DNA of 64,000 nucleotides from Phycomyces nitens (taxonomy: Eukaryota > Mucoromycota > Mucoromycetes > Mucorales > Phycomycetaceae), in the NCBI GenBank assembly GCA_022702545.1, contig JAHRBC010000003.1:806001-870000 (forward strand), written 5' to 3'. Within the stretch, counting starts at the first letter, position 1. Each line of letters starts with the position of its first letter. A program made the translations under genes and the position numbers. The notes beneath the pieces are model-generated. The model was not told the origin of the DNA and ran no database searches. It was given only the letters and a program-made list of their open reading frames with translations. Below are positions 1 through 11,700 of this stretch, piece by piece.

Positions 1-36
1 TTCAAAGTACTACATTCAAAATTCTATTGTACTCAC

Positions 37-1994
37 GACTCTCTTCTTCTTCATCTTGATCTGGCATTCTAACTTCTGTTCGTCGCTTCTTCCGAGCATC
101 ATATGCATCATCATCGTCTTCCATGACATCGTCAATGTCTGTGTATGTGATGATGGTTTCCTCATTGTTCTCGCTCTTAACCTTGATCTTCTTTTGTTTC
201 ATAAAGTCTTCAAGATTGGCATACTCTTCACGGTTAATACTAGAGAACTGAATGTCGTTTCCACTCTTCATGTGGAACTTCATATCGAATGTACGGGAGC
301 TTGCACCAGCAGAGGTTCCCACACGAGAGAAAGTGACTACGCCAATCTCATTAAGAGGAATAAAGGTAGGAGGTTTAGGAATAAAGAGGAAGCACTTTTC
401 CAATGGGTACAGATATCCTTCGTTTGCCTTCATTGAGCACTTTAGAGCATGTGCACCGTGATGACTAGATTCCAAGTGTTTCTGGCTCAATAAACTAGAC
501 ACATCTTACAGCAATTCTTGGCTTACCTTCTATAGGCACCTGGAACTGTAACCTTTCTGCTTGTCAAACAGCGGAAGATTGTGCTGATAACTTCATAGGT
601 TGGGGCTTCATAGTGTTTCAATAGCCTGTTGTCATATTTCTCGCTCATGGTAGCCCTGTAGAATGAAATGTCAGATCTAGAGAAGATCTCGTTGGAATAC
701 ATACTCATCCAAGTTCAATTCAACATCAATCTCATCTTCACGGACAAATTGAAATACAAGGAAGGGGTACTTTGTTTGACCCTGGCGCAAAGGTGGATCA
801 AGGCCAATCTAAAAAAGATACTCTGTTTACACCTCTTTTGATTATCAAAACCCGAGTCGCTCAACTTACGACAAACAACACATGGACCTCATCAGGCTTG
901 GGCAACAAGAACAGCTTGATAATACTGGAATACTGAATCTTGTAATCGTATGTCTTTCCGCGAAGACGAAGAAAGTCCTGGTACATGTCGATGTTGTAAC
1001 GACCACTGCACAACTTATTTTTTCAGAACACACATACATATATACATACATATACACAATTTAAACCACACCAAAACATACCGAGGGGTGAGACAGAGTA
1101 CTTCTTGGAACTGGACAATATTCTCGGTCGTCATCTGGCTGAATTCCAGCTTGGACTTTACTGTCTCGTAAAAGACCTGTGGACATTTCTTTTGTCAATC
1201 TCGGGTTTTGGCTGCGTGCCTGTTGTTGATTTACCATATCCGCATTCACTTCCTCTTCATCTGCATCCTCATCGTCGTTATTCTCAGTCTCCTTTGGCAC
1301 AGTACCAGGAATATAGAAAATGACGTCCATCAACTCATCGATTTCTCTGGGATTTACACCTTCGGGTGCAGGCTGTCCTGGATCCACAAAGTTGATCGAA
1401 ACCTCGTTCTTTCCTGGCTTGTTGGCACCAATTGCCTGTGCAAGAGGCAATTCAAACATTGTCTTGTTGGAAACATTAAACACAAGATTGGAACCTGCAA
1501 ATGACACCAAGGTATATACGTTTAGATTGTTGACCATAACGGACCAGAGACTCTTGGGTGTCTCCCTTTTTTTAAGAAAAGAAGTTTACCCTGAAAATCA
1601 GTCTTTCCCCAATTCCATCCCTTGACACTCAATTCTTTGGATTCGACGGCAATTTTGTAATACAATTTTGCAGTGTCCTTTAAAACCTCAAAATCCTAAA
1701 GGCAGATTTGAATGTCAATCGATTGTGTAATAATCAATCTTGCTAATCAAAACCGACCTCTGATTTAAAGCCATCAAATTTGGATACACTGCCATCCTTG
1801 AGTGTAACTCGTAATTGGTATCCTCTGGCTGCTCTGATCCAAGACATCTTTTTGAGATCATCAATCGATATAATGGTTGCCTTGTCTTCTGATGATTTCC
1901 ATCCTACTGCAGTAGGAGCTAATCTGAATCGACCAGTGTCTGGCTTGATTCCGCAATAGATCCCACTGAAATCGACGTGTTTTCTATCAGCCAT
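37..1994 (-). CDS. POB3: FACT complex subunit Pob3/SSRP1 (3' end outside window)
   Basis: Histone chaperone subunit of FACT, which with Spt16 reorganises nucleosomes during transcription and replication in the nucleus. Eight exons read on the minus strand: 1994-1758, 1695-1590, 1494-1235, 1188-1082, 1005-870, 808-705, 655-527 and 494-37; all frames join, giving 512 codons so far. The N-terminal domain opens with [13 protein letters not shown] and contains [10 protein letters not shown] and GKNEVSINF. The middle tandem PH-like domain includes [20 protein letters not shown] and FLLPKP. The C-terminal part is acidic ([18 protein letters not shown]). The last exon stops at a GTGAGT donor at position 36, so the gene runs off the window and any further acidic tail or HMG box cannot be judged. 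An acidic insert around residues 145-160 precedes the middle domain. The family call is secure; gene naming follows yeast Pob3. Confidence 0.93.
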
Positions 1995-2307
1995 ATCGTT
2001 TGATTCCCAAAAAATAAGAATAAAGAAGAATACAAAATAAAAATAAAAATTAAAAAATAAATAAAAATTAAAAAAATATAATATAAATTAAAAATAATAT
2101 AATAATAATAATAATAATAATTTCACATTACATTTTGAATATCTTTTTCTTTTGGGCTCCTCAGTTTGGGACGCGTCTTCGACGTCAGCCGTGGAATTAC
2201 ATACTCCGACGGACACTGTATGCCCGCCCTCATCCCCTTTCTCCGTTCTTTCTTTAAAGAAGCTCCTTTGTATATTGTATAAAGTACATAATTATATTTG
2301 AACCAGA
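1995..2307. promoter_or_regulatory. Divergent promoter region POB3 / DUF4870 gene
   Basis: This 313-bp gap separates two divergently transcribed genes. The half next to POB3 is almost pure A/T (2020-2120). The half next to the membrane-protein gene has an ACGCGT hexamer at 2171-2176, identical to the MluI cell-cycle box bound by MBF in yeasts, and a GACGTCAG CRE/ATF-like site at 2181-2188. Whether these sites are used is inference. Confidence 0.35.
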
Positions 2308-3041
2308 ATGAACTTTTCGCCCTATAAGCCCTCGCCCGACGAAGATAGAAATAATCGATTAAGAGAAGAACGCCAGAAACAAGTCAAGGGGAAATCAAAG
2401 CACACAGACACATCCTATAGTTCATATCAATCAGGAAAGCCTAGTTACCCTAATCCATCACCATCATCATTGGAAGAAGGATTGTTTTCAGAATCAGATA
2501 ATCTTGGAGGATCGCGTGGTCCGCCAGCAGGAACCCTGAGAGTAAACAAGTATGAGACCAGCCTGCCGATTAGAGTTGATATCGAAGCAGCTCTGGCCTA
2601 TGTACTCGGGCCCGTAACAGGTAATGGAGTGATAGATGTGTGTTTTTTTTCGCCGCAGTCAGACTGAGTGGCTGGACTATAGGACTCTTGTTCCTTGTGG
2701 TTGAGAGACAGAATGACTATGTGCGGTTCCATGCATGGCAGGTAATAGAAAAAGGGTATTTGACAAAGATGTTTAATATGGAGTCCGTAGTCTTCAATGG
2801 TGTTCTTGGCCTTGATGTGTACGCATTTTGTGTTAATGTTCATTTCCAATTTTCTGTCCTGGACGCTGTTTATTTTTGATATCTTCCTCCTTGTGTGGTT
2901 AACGTAAGTGGATTGGATATGAAACATTGGTTCTAAAAGGTGTTTAAAAGGTACCGAGCATATCTCGATGGTGCCTCTTTAGAGAGATACGAACTGCCTT
3001 ATTTTGGACCCATTGCGTCTGAATATGTAGACTCTGAATAA
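2308..3041 (+). CDS. DUF4870/Tic20-like small membrane protein
   Basis: Four exons, 2308-2620, 2683-2741, 2791-2903 and 2951-3041, join in frame to 191 aa. The N-terminal ~90 residues are polar, Ser/Pro-rich and probably cytosolic. The C-terminal half carries the family core LAYVLGPVTG followed by LLFLVVERQNDYVRFHAWQ, then a hydrophobic helix pair around LMFISNFLSWTLFIFDIFLL and a tail YRAYLDGASLERYELP. This matches the DUF4870/UPF0132 membrane family (Tic20-like clan), whose function in fungi is not established. The acceptor at 2682 was preferred over one at 2658 because it restores the conserved GPVTG-LLF junction. Family assignment is by recognition of the core motif only. Confidence 0.75.
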
Positions 3042-3124
3042 GGTCCAAGTGCTTCAAAATATTATATACATATATATATAAAAAATAAAATTTAATAGCA
3101 AGCGGTAGGAAGATTAAGAATTGT

Positions 3125-3364
3125 CTACTTTTGCTGCTGCTGCTGCTGCTGCTTCTCTTGCTGCTACTGCTGCTGCTGCTGCTTAATCAAGGCCTGACGT
3201 CTGTATTCTGGGCATAAAGGTACACCAGCTTCCTATTTCGAGCGTTTGATCCTCATGAGAGAGATTGGTGATTCTTTATTTTTGAAATGGTATGATTTCA
3301 AGACTTGTTTTAAGCATTTGGAACAAATGTCATTTTTCTGTAACACACCTCTGGTTGTAAGCAT
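3125..3364 (-). pseudogene. Small Cys-containing, poly-Gln ORF interrupted by two TAG codons
   Basis: From an ATG at 3364 one frame runs 80 codons to a TAG at 3127 but is interrupted by two in-frame TAG codons, one after MRIKRSK and one inside a CAG run. Recognisable parts are CSKCLKQVLKSYHFKN, LCPEYRRQALIK and a C-terminal glutamine tract encoded by (CAG)n. Both premature stops lie where CAG would fit, so C-to-T decay of a small gene is the simple reading. Other genes here (RhoGEF, Zn2Cys6 factor, STE14) end with TAG, which argues against stop-codon reassignment. The family is not recognised; an unspotted intron remains possible. Confidence 0.35.
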
Positions 3365-4062
3365 GGTTTTTATTGGTAAAGCAGATTGTAGTCTGTGGAC
3401 TTGTTTGTGTGTTACGTTTAATATATATATAATAAACGCATGGCTGTGGGTATCAATGGTTGTGCAAGACAAGGGTAGAATAGAGAATTTTTATTATTAT
3501 AAAAAGTAAAGCTTCGGGCATCTTTACGCTATCGCCGCTCGCACCATGGTTACACTATAAGAATATAAAAGATATACAGTCATTTCAGAAAGTATAAAAG
3601 TTTCTGGTTTTGAGTTCAATGTTGTGCAAAAAAATTGTACGTTGAACAATGTTACAGATATTGAAGATGACTATGCAGTTCTTCTTTATGGTGGACAAGA
3701 GCACATTGTCGATGAGTTATTCGTTATCAAAACAATAGATTGTACTCTGTTCTCAATTAATAGACCATTGGAAAAAGCCTAGCTGTAATGGACCCAGCTA
3801 TGGACATGTAACTAGGCAACAAGCGGCTCTATACGGTCTACTCTGATAGATTATTTTATTTTATTATTTTCATTTGCTTTTTAGCACATACTTGGAATCT
3901 TTTGCAGTGCCAGGTATTCATATCAGAGCAGCACAGAGATGGGCCAACCGTTATTACGAGTATTTTCTTTTGTTTGTAAGGAGGCGGACCTCATATTTAT
4001 TGTGGGCATCGCATCAAAAATGAGATGAATGCCACATAATTTGGCTTTGGTTTTTGTAGGGT
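3365..4062 (+). other. Unassigned stretch with one short open frame
   Basis: No recognisable gene. An open frame of about 60 codons (about 3600-3781, plus strand) reads VSGFEFNVVQKN, then DDYAVLLYGGQEHIVDELFV and ends LEKA-stop; it is preceded by a possible acceptor TTTCAG at about 3583. It could be the last exon of a small or decayed gene. The remainder is AT-rich. Confidence 0.2.
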
Positions 4063-5176
4063 TTACATTATTGAGAGAGGAATGCAGCTATGCTGGGATG
4101 TCAAAGAAGAATTCTGTTCTGACGCGCATGACAGCACGAGAGACAGAGAAAGACTGGAAAGGAGAGTCGTCGAATACAGCGGTCCAGTGATGGCGCCAGA
4201 TAGACAAGAAAAGGGCGCAGTACCAGAAGGTACGGACAGAGTGGTGAAGGAAAAGAGATCAAGAGGTACGCCATTTAATTGGACCAAGTGGTGGATCCAG
4301 GATAGGAGCGGATGGAACGCAGAGAGAACCGTATAATTGTGGAGGGTTTGACGAAAAATGAGAGGAAAGAGACAGGAGACGATTGGGGACAGAGTGAGTG
4401 CAGAACCAACAGGCAGGAACCACAGCGAAAAGGCAGACTGGGCAACTGAAGAAGGGATCCAGCATCGATCATCCAGAATATGCGGTTGATCTCCTCCTGT
4501 CTTTGCGCTTCCTCTCCTATCCTCCTCCATCTCATCCTCCATTGCGACACCCTGCTCTAGTTCCTAGCAGCAACTCACCGTCGCCAATGCCTCCCAAGCC
4601 TCTCCAAACCAGTCCTAATATAAAGAGGTTGGATCCATTGGAGTTGGAGGGCTTTCTGCTGGACTCATTTGGCTATGGCAGAATGGATACGTATGAGGAA
4701 GGGGACAGGGACAGACAAATCACGGAGGACATGCCACAGGCTGGCTAGGATGAGGAAGTTAAGACCAGTTGCTCGACCTCGTACGAAGAGGGAACGGTAC
4801 AGGTGGAGTGAATAAGCAGACTGGATCTTGGTAAGGAGAGAAATGGATTACGAGTCTCTTTGGGGAGTAGACTTCATTACGAGTTCTCCCAAAGCATCTT
4901 TAAGAAAAACAAGGCATCAGTAAATCGACACAGCAAAAAAAGGCCACAAGATTACGCCTTCTTCATTGCGATATATATTGGGTATCAAAATACTTTTTAC
5001 GCTCCACAATATTCATGATTAGAATAATCTCTTTCTTGCCTTGGTTCCTGTTGACAAACAAGTAAATGAAGCACACCTATATTATGTGTCGACCTTTATT
5101 GTTGATTCATATAGTTCATGACCTGGCTTAACGGTATCCAAAAAAGCAAGCCTCGCGAGTAAGGCTTCTACAACTG
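4063..5176. other. GC-richer island with overlapping open frames on both strands
   Basis: Positions 4063-4750 are visibly less AT-rich than the surroundings and hold open frames on both strands: 159 codons minus at 4063-4542, and 84 and 116 codons plus at 4082-4336 and 4398-4748. The plus frames are charged and Pro-rich (EYSGPVMAPDRQEKG; PPLRHPALVPSSNSPSPMPP). No family is recognised on either strand. The overlap of long frames on both strands suggests composition rather than coding, or an old insert. From 4750 to 5176 I see nothing. Confidence 0.2.
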
Positions 5177-5344
5177 ATGGCAGACAAGTTTTATTTCCGC
5201 GTAAAATGCGATGAGGTGTATGTGAGTCCTTGCTGTAGTGCCAAAAACCCGATTCTGATGCGAGACTCTTCGACAATGAAGAGAGTAATTACATTGCTCA
5301 AAGGTTGCAATGGATGTGTTCATTACACCAAAAAAAAAGAGTAA
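5177..5344 (+). CDS. Small ORF of unknown function (55 aa)
   Basis: Uninterrupted ATG-to-TAA frame starting MADKFYFRVKCDEVYVSPCC and ending HYTKKKE. Six cysteines (KCD, PCCS, LKGCNGC) could bind zinc, but no family is recognised. It overlaps the next open frame in another phase, so the two may be parts of one frameshifted or spliced gene. Coding status is uncertain. Confidence 0.25.
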   Translation: MADKFYFRVKCDEVYVSPCCSAKNPILMRDSSTMKRVITLLKGCNGCVHYTKKKE

Positions 5345-5667
5345 AGATTCGTTTGGTCATTATTGACTATGCCGGCCTATCTACGCCTCCTGACGATGCC
5401 GGGACGTTTCTCTTGGAAAACGTCAATATCCAAGAGGTTGCCATTGACCATGGCAATTCAATTGAGACACTTGGAAGGTATCAGCTGCTGGAGAAGAGCG
5501 ACGCCAAAGAGTTTGACGATTCAAATAAAAATAAAATACATTCTTTTGACAGTCTTCATCGTTCAATACCATGCATGCTTTTTCTTTTAGTCTATGCTTT
5601 AACAAAAGAAGAGCGTATTTTGAAAATCCAATCCAACAATAGAGAAACTACCGGTTTGAAAACATAA
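5305..5667 (+). other. Open frame of unknown function, possibly an exon
   Basis: A 120-codon frame (KIRLVIIDYAGLSTPPDDAG, then LLENVNIQEVAIDHGNSIE and YQLLEKSDAKEFDD). The acidic, balanced composition of the first 75 residues looks coding; the last part is lower quality. No homologous family is recognised and no intron-supported start was found. Confidence 0.22.
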
Positions 5668-5690
5668 AGCAATCATCGGCCGCAATCTCT

Positions 5691-5729
5691 TTGGCTTGGG
5701 TTGGCTTGGGTTGGCTTGGGTTGGCTTGG
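5691..5729. repeat. Decamer minisatellite TTGGCTTGGG x4
   Basis: Four head-to-tail copies of TTGGCTTGGG (the last ends in C) directly follow the unknown open frame. Short local tandem repeat. Confidence 0.9.
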
Positions 5730-5734
5730 CCTGA

Positions 5735-6280
5735 CATGAATTGGATTTTGTCGACATGATAAAAGACTAAAAGAATATTTGAATAAACATAATTCATGAT
5801 ACGTGAGCACGACTTGCCTCTACCCTCTACACTTTCTTCTCTACCATCCCCAATTCATACATACCTGGGCTTTGAGGCCATCAAAACTCCCTCCTTCTCA
5901 AGTATCGCTAAAAGGTGTGACTGTAAAGTAATAAACTGTCTTTACCAAAAATATAAATTGTTCAGCGTACAATCTCTTGTACAACATTGAACTTAAAAGC
6001 AGCGACTTTCTGAAATGAGTGTATACATATATTTATATATTTATATATTTATATAAACAATCAAAAGAGGCACAGATCGTGTAATGGGATTATTTTTTTT
6101 TGGCTTGTTAGAATCTAAAATTAATAATGGTTTATGTGATGAGTAAATGAGCGTATAAATTAGTATGTATATATATATATTATGGTACGGTGCAGGCAAA
6201 TGATTAAAGAACTGGCATAAAAAAGGCATTTAAAAAGTTTTTTTGGTATGGTGCTTGTGGATATGTATAATGGCGGACAG
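5735..6280. other. Intergenic, nothing recognised
   Basis: AT-rich sequence with TATATTTA-type repeats around 6020-6055 and 6168-6180. It contains the 3' flank of the Rho GEF gene. No coding or RNA feature seen. Confidence 0.5.
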
Positions 6281-8198
6281 CTAATGTCTTTGGCTCGAGC
6301 GCTCATTGCTCTTTGTGCTTTCTGCGCTGCCCTTTGAGGCTCTGGAAGATCCATCTGAAGAGGTGGTACCAAGTCGTCGAACAGAGTGGGGTGGTGATCT
6401 GCTCTGTGCCAATCTCTTGCTTGCCGCAACTACAAGTGTGGTCATGAGTGTATGAGTGTGGGTTGCTTTTGGCCATTATTATATCTCATGACTTACGATT
6501 CTTCATCTTGGTCTCTTCGTCAAGACGATTGATTATAACCTCTATCTTTGTAAACCATTCTTGCTGTTCGATTGGTCCATTGGTCTGGAGTACATATACA
6601 GTAGGTGAGCCCATATAGGTAGTATTGAGAGTGTCGATTCCCTGGAAGGATGACACGATTTCGATACAGTGTTCTCTTCCGCCAGCCTCACTAGGCAACA
6701 GAGTTCGGACCTGGGCACGGTCGAGAACAATGTGGTTCTTGTACTGCAGAACCGTCTTTTTGGTCTCTTGCTTTGGCCGCACAATTACCAGCAGGTCTGA
6801 GAACAAGAGGTATGTTTGCTCGTCTGCCATCTTGGAATTCATTGTCACGCGTGATAGCTGACCCTGAAGCACCAATCTTCTTTGAGCCTTGACGCCAAAA
6901 GGAGCACCAACAAGCGCTTGGTGTATCATAAGAACCTGATCAACATTATCGGCATCTTGGACTCTATGGGACAAATGATAAGCAATCTGAATATTGGTCT
7001 TTATCATTCTTACTTTATCTTGATTTCCTCTGCTAGGCTAATGATCTGTTTTTTGCAGCTCAATAGACCAGCATAGTCAGGGTGCATCGGGGAGGTCGTG
7101 TCGGCTAGTCTGGTCATTATTAGTGCGTAACGACTGATACAGCCTGCGGGGATTTGTAAGAGGGACAACAAGGTTGCACCCTTGAGAGATTGATCTTTGT
7201 GCGCTGTCTAGATGGCCTATTAGTAGTGCTTGGAATCTATTTTATAGACCAATCTTACCTCGACAAACTTTTTGAAGGGCTGGTATCTCATGAGTCTCTC
7301 ATAGGTAGTAACAGCAATATCGTAATTGTCGAGGTAAGCGTGGTAATGTACCAAGGACGGCAACTAGAAGAATATTAATACCAACCAATATCAATTTGGT
7401 ACAAATATTTTTGTACTTTACCCAACTCTTGAACACATCTGAAAAGATTTGTGTTGGTCCCCATATTTCCATTCTATCAAGCAGTTAATATTATTTTTCT
7501 TGTTGTTCAAAAAAAATAATAGTATCATACCTTTGCTGGAGACTGGTGTGAATCTTTTGGTGAATGTCGTAAATTGTATCAAAATTGCCAAATAGCCAGC
7601 GGGTCTCTCTATCGGTGCAGACCATCTTCTTCATCCCGAGAAAGCTAAACGACGAATTCTTGCTGTCTTTACGGAGCGGATCAAGAAATACCCGCTTGAT
7701 AAGATTTAGAGATTCCAGGTAGGCCTGCTCAGAAAAGAATAACTGTTGAACAAATGCCTCTCTTTTCTGGTGCACTAGTTCGTGGTCTGTAGGACAGGAT
7801 GCAAGGTTAATTTTGATAAATATTTTATTTACACAATGTCACATTTCTTGGTATTATCAAGATTTCTACAAGATACAAAAAAAACCCCCCATTGCTATTG
7901 AACAGTGCAACCTACCGATCAAACCATCGTCTACATCATCATAATCCAGGCTGTCGATGATATCAAATTGATCGTCTTGGAAGTTACTGATATTCTGTGC
8001 ATTTGATATGTGGGAATCGTGGGACCCAGAAGAAAAAGACGTGATATTTGTTATTCCACTGGGATATCTAGTTCCAGAACTGGCATAGCTGCTCTTGCTA
8101 GAGGTACTGACGAAGCTGCTAAGTCCAGAGTGTGTGTGTTGGCGAGTAGGGGGACTGCGAGGTACGTTTGTGTGTTCTTTATCGACAGAAAAGTGCAT
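6281..8198 (-). CDS. Rho guanine nucleotide exchange factor (DH-PH)
   Basis: Activates a Rho-family GTPase by GDP release at the membrane. Seven exons (8198-7916, 7786-7531, 7473-7422, 7363-7259, 7207-7014, 6963-6497, 6429-6281) join in frame to 501 aa. Residues 1-95 are Ser-rich and probably disordered (SSFVSTSSKSSYASSGTRYP) with an acidic end. The DH domain follows at about 98-305: KREAFVQQLFFSEQAYLESL is conserved region 1, then FKKFVE and IPAGCISRYALIMTRL (conserved region 3). The PH domain is at about 320-450, with YLLFSDLLVIVRPK and EWFTKIEVIINRL. The C-terminus is short and Ser/Arg-rich. The final exon frame was chosen because the GTAAGT donor leaves phase 1 and the next exon then ends at a clean TAG. 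It is shorter than Rom2/Cdc24-type GEFs and lacks CNH or CH domains, so the substrate GTPase cannot be named. Confidence 0.88.
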
Positions 8199-8718
8199 TC
8201 TTGGAAAGTGAAAGAAAGGAATATAAGAATACCAGGGCAGACTAGAGAATATTATAGTATTATTAAGAATAAAATAATCGCTGTACTACTAGATGATGTG
8301 TATTTAAAGAAATAAAGCCAAATTGTTCCTGCAAAAAAAAATTGTATCTTGCCATACAAAACTGGGTACATCTGTGTCTTGTGTTTGTGTGCGTCCCGAC
8401 TCGATTTATATAGCCACTGACTATAAACTTTTTTTCTTTTTTTCTTTTTTTTTCTTTTTTTCTTGCTTCTTGCTTCTTGCTTCTTATTAAATGTCTCTTG
8501 CACTATTCCTATCAATACACAATGGCTTGTAAACACAAGCCTATTGTATGTGATGAAACAAATACATAAATATATAATAATAATAATAATAATAATTATA
8601 TAATTATATATATATATAAAGTGATAAATAATGACAATGAACTTGTCACGTGACTTTGGGGTTCTCTTTCAATTTTTGAACTCGTTTTCAACATTACTGA
8701 TCTTTCCATCTTAAATAA
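8199..8718. promoter_or_regulatory. Divergent promoter RhoGEF / DOA10 with CACGTG palindrome
   Basis: About 520 bp between divergent genes. A perfect 10-bp palindrome GTCACGTGAC lies at 8645-8654, containing the E-box CACGTG (bHLH site in fungi), some 70 bp upstream of the DOA10 start. Poly-pyrimidine runs occupy 8428-8485 and an (ATA)n/(TA)n tract 8565-8625. Confidence 0.4.
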
Positions 8719-11700
8719 ATGCGATGGAGGATGAGCAAGGCAAGAAATAAAGCGCTTTTAATCAATTGACAATTCAGCTTACAAACTATACATTTGATGG
8801 ATCATTAGAGATCTGCAGAGTATGTAGGAGTGAATCAACACCTGATCATCCTCTCTTTCATCCATGCAAATGCTCAGGCAGTATTAGATTCATCCATCAA
8901 GACTGGTTTGTTTTTGTTTGATTTCTCGCCAAAATATCATCTAACCAGCATTATCTCTTAGTCTCAGCGAATGGCTCTCTCACAGCAAGAAAGAGTAAGC
9001 TAGTAAATGGATACAAGCAAGTTTTACTAATACATATACATATATATCTTTTGATTTTTTTTTAAACAAAAAAAAAGTTATTGCGAGTTGTGTGAATACC
9101 GGTTTACGTTTTCGCCAATCTACAGAGAGGATATGCCCAGACAACTTCCTCTAAAGGTCCTCTTTCGCCAATTATTATTTCGACTGGGCTCTTTGATCAA
9201 AACAGCTCTCCGGGGTGTCATCGTGACTACGGTTTGGTTAATCGCCCTGCCTTTGTTTACGCTCTGGATGTGGAGACTCTGTTTCTGGACAGGAGAGCGG
9301 ATCGGATACACTAGCGAACCAGACGCTGGAGGGCTGGTTGAGGATCCTTTGCCTCAGAATACGACATTTGTAAAGGATGTTGGATTTAATCTCGAAACGA
9401 TCTTTAGTAACCCTGGATCGACATGGAGCTTCCTTAACAAAAGGTAGACCTTCTTTTTCTTTGCTTTTTTTAGACAGGGTTGTAGGAGAGTGCGTGCTCT
9501 TTACTATTAAAGGTTCAATAGAACCATATTTATTTGCATATCTGTGTATCTGTGCGTGTTATCTGACAGCTCCCTAAATTTCGGGGTAAAAAAATCTCAA
9601 GGGGTTTCTGGACGGATTGCTTCGAGGGCCAGATTATTACTGCCTCTGTGATAGTGGTGTTTGTCACTGCCTATCTTTTCAGGGAGTGGGTGATTCAGAA
9701 CATGGCAACCGAGGAAGAAGTCGATCTTCCCGACCAGGCTATGGAATTTGCCCAGCCCATCAGAATCCCGGCCAGAGAACATGCTCCTGACCATCAATTA
9801 TTCCAGCAGCAGCAGTTTGGAGTCGATGCCTTGGGAGACGCAGCAGATATTTTACAGGCCCGGGACAGAGACCATTACCATCAGATCGACCAACGTGTCC
9901 AGCCCCATTTGCAGCAGATTTGGGGAGAACTCGAGGAATTCCAGCGACCGGACAATAGTCCTGGCTATGATTCCGAATCAGACAGTGATAACGGAAGACA
10001 CCAGGACGACAGAAGCATCCGTGAAGAATCACCTCTGCACGGCTACCCAACCGAAGAAGACAACCAGAGAGACCGACGCCAGGAATACAAGGGCAATGCA
10101 GGCGGAGTCCAGTCCAGCCGACAGTCGTCTTCTAATCACCCTCCACCTACCACCGCCGGACGTTGGGATGCTAATGAACATACCTGGCCAAACCCATCTC
10201 CACTTCCTCCTCCTAGCCGCTTTTACGAGTATCTCGACGACATGGACACCCAGCCCGGAAGCAGCAGTGCCTCTAGTCGAGGTAATGCCAGTGTAGACAC
10301 AGCAGCTGCTTCTGGAGTGAGCGAACACGACATGTCCTCGGACGGATCCCACCACGAAGACCAGGATTTTGAAGAGAACAACCAAGACATCCAAGGTCTC
10401 GAAAGCATGCTACGTCCCATTGGTGGTGATCTTGGGTGGTTAAGAAACGAAGAAATAAACATTGAACGCTTCAGAAACCAGATTTTGTTGGATGGAGAAC
10501 GCTTCCAACGTCCAGAGATTGCTCAAAACAGATTTCCTCGTGGACCACCAATCCACCCACCTCGTCTTGAACCGATCCAGCAGGTCGAAAACATAATGAA
10601 CGGCATTGGCAACAATGTGAATGTGAATGGAAATGGAAATGGGAATGGGAATGCAGATGAAGACGAAGATGCCCAGATGGAAGACGAACCGTTTGATATG
10701 GGAGAAGGGCTTGATGGAATATTGGAAGCAATCGGCATGCGCGGAAACCCTTGGATGCTCATCCAAAACTCGGTCCTAATGTCATTAATGATCTGTCTGT
10801 GCATCATTGTGGCAGTATGGATCCCTTATGCCATCGGTCGCTTGGTTATCCTGGTAATTTTGGATTGGTGTCTAGTAGAGGGGTAGTTTATTGATGTCTC
10901 TCGATAGATCCAACCCATCAGCTTTATCCAGACCCCCATTTACATTATGCGTCTCATCACAGATCCATTGGTGGACTTTACACTCGATAGATTATTACCG
11001 GCCGTCGTGTCTATGCCGACATCAAACAAGGCAGATTCTCCAGATGTGATCATGATATTCCTAGAGTCTCTAAAGTCACTCTTTGAAAAGGCAATCAATA
11101 TCCTCTCTGAATATGTGGGAACAAGTGCAGACCAACTAATTGCAAACGACCAGCCCGAGGTGGCTGCATTGGGCTTTGAATCAGGTATCCCAGACCTCTC
11201 GAGCCTTCAAGAAAAGGCAGAGCATCTGATCAGTCTTGGTCTCAAGCGCTGGCACCAGTTTGCAGTTGCTCAGACAGCGGTTGACCGAATGATGTGCATC
11301 TTTGTTGGCTATGTGATCTTGGTACTGTTTGGCACCTGGTACCTCTCGAGAAGAAACCAGACAGCCATGGCCAGAAGAGCCGGCGCAGAAAACACGCTGG
11401 AGGAAATCATTCACCAGCAAGGAATCTTTCTCAAGGTGGTTTGCTTTATTGGCATTGAACTGATTGCATTCCCAATGGCCTGTGGTGTCTTGCTCGACAT
11501 ATCTACCCTTCCTTTGTTCCCAAATGCCTCTATTGCCAGCCGATTTGCATTCTATCAGACCAACCCATTGTCGTCCTACTTTTTGCATTGGTTTGCTGGC
11601 ACAGGCTTCCTGTTCCATATTGCAGCATTGATTGCGCTGTGTAGAAAGGTTATCAGACCAGGTGTTCTGTGGTTCATTCGTGATCCAAACGATCCCCAGT

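Noticed and set aside
2659..2682. Earlier acceptor (CGCCGCAG) for intron 1 of the DUF4870 gene
   Set aside because: It would insert VRLSGWTI inside the conserved GPVTG-LLF segment; the later acceptor restores the family motif.
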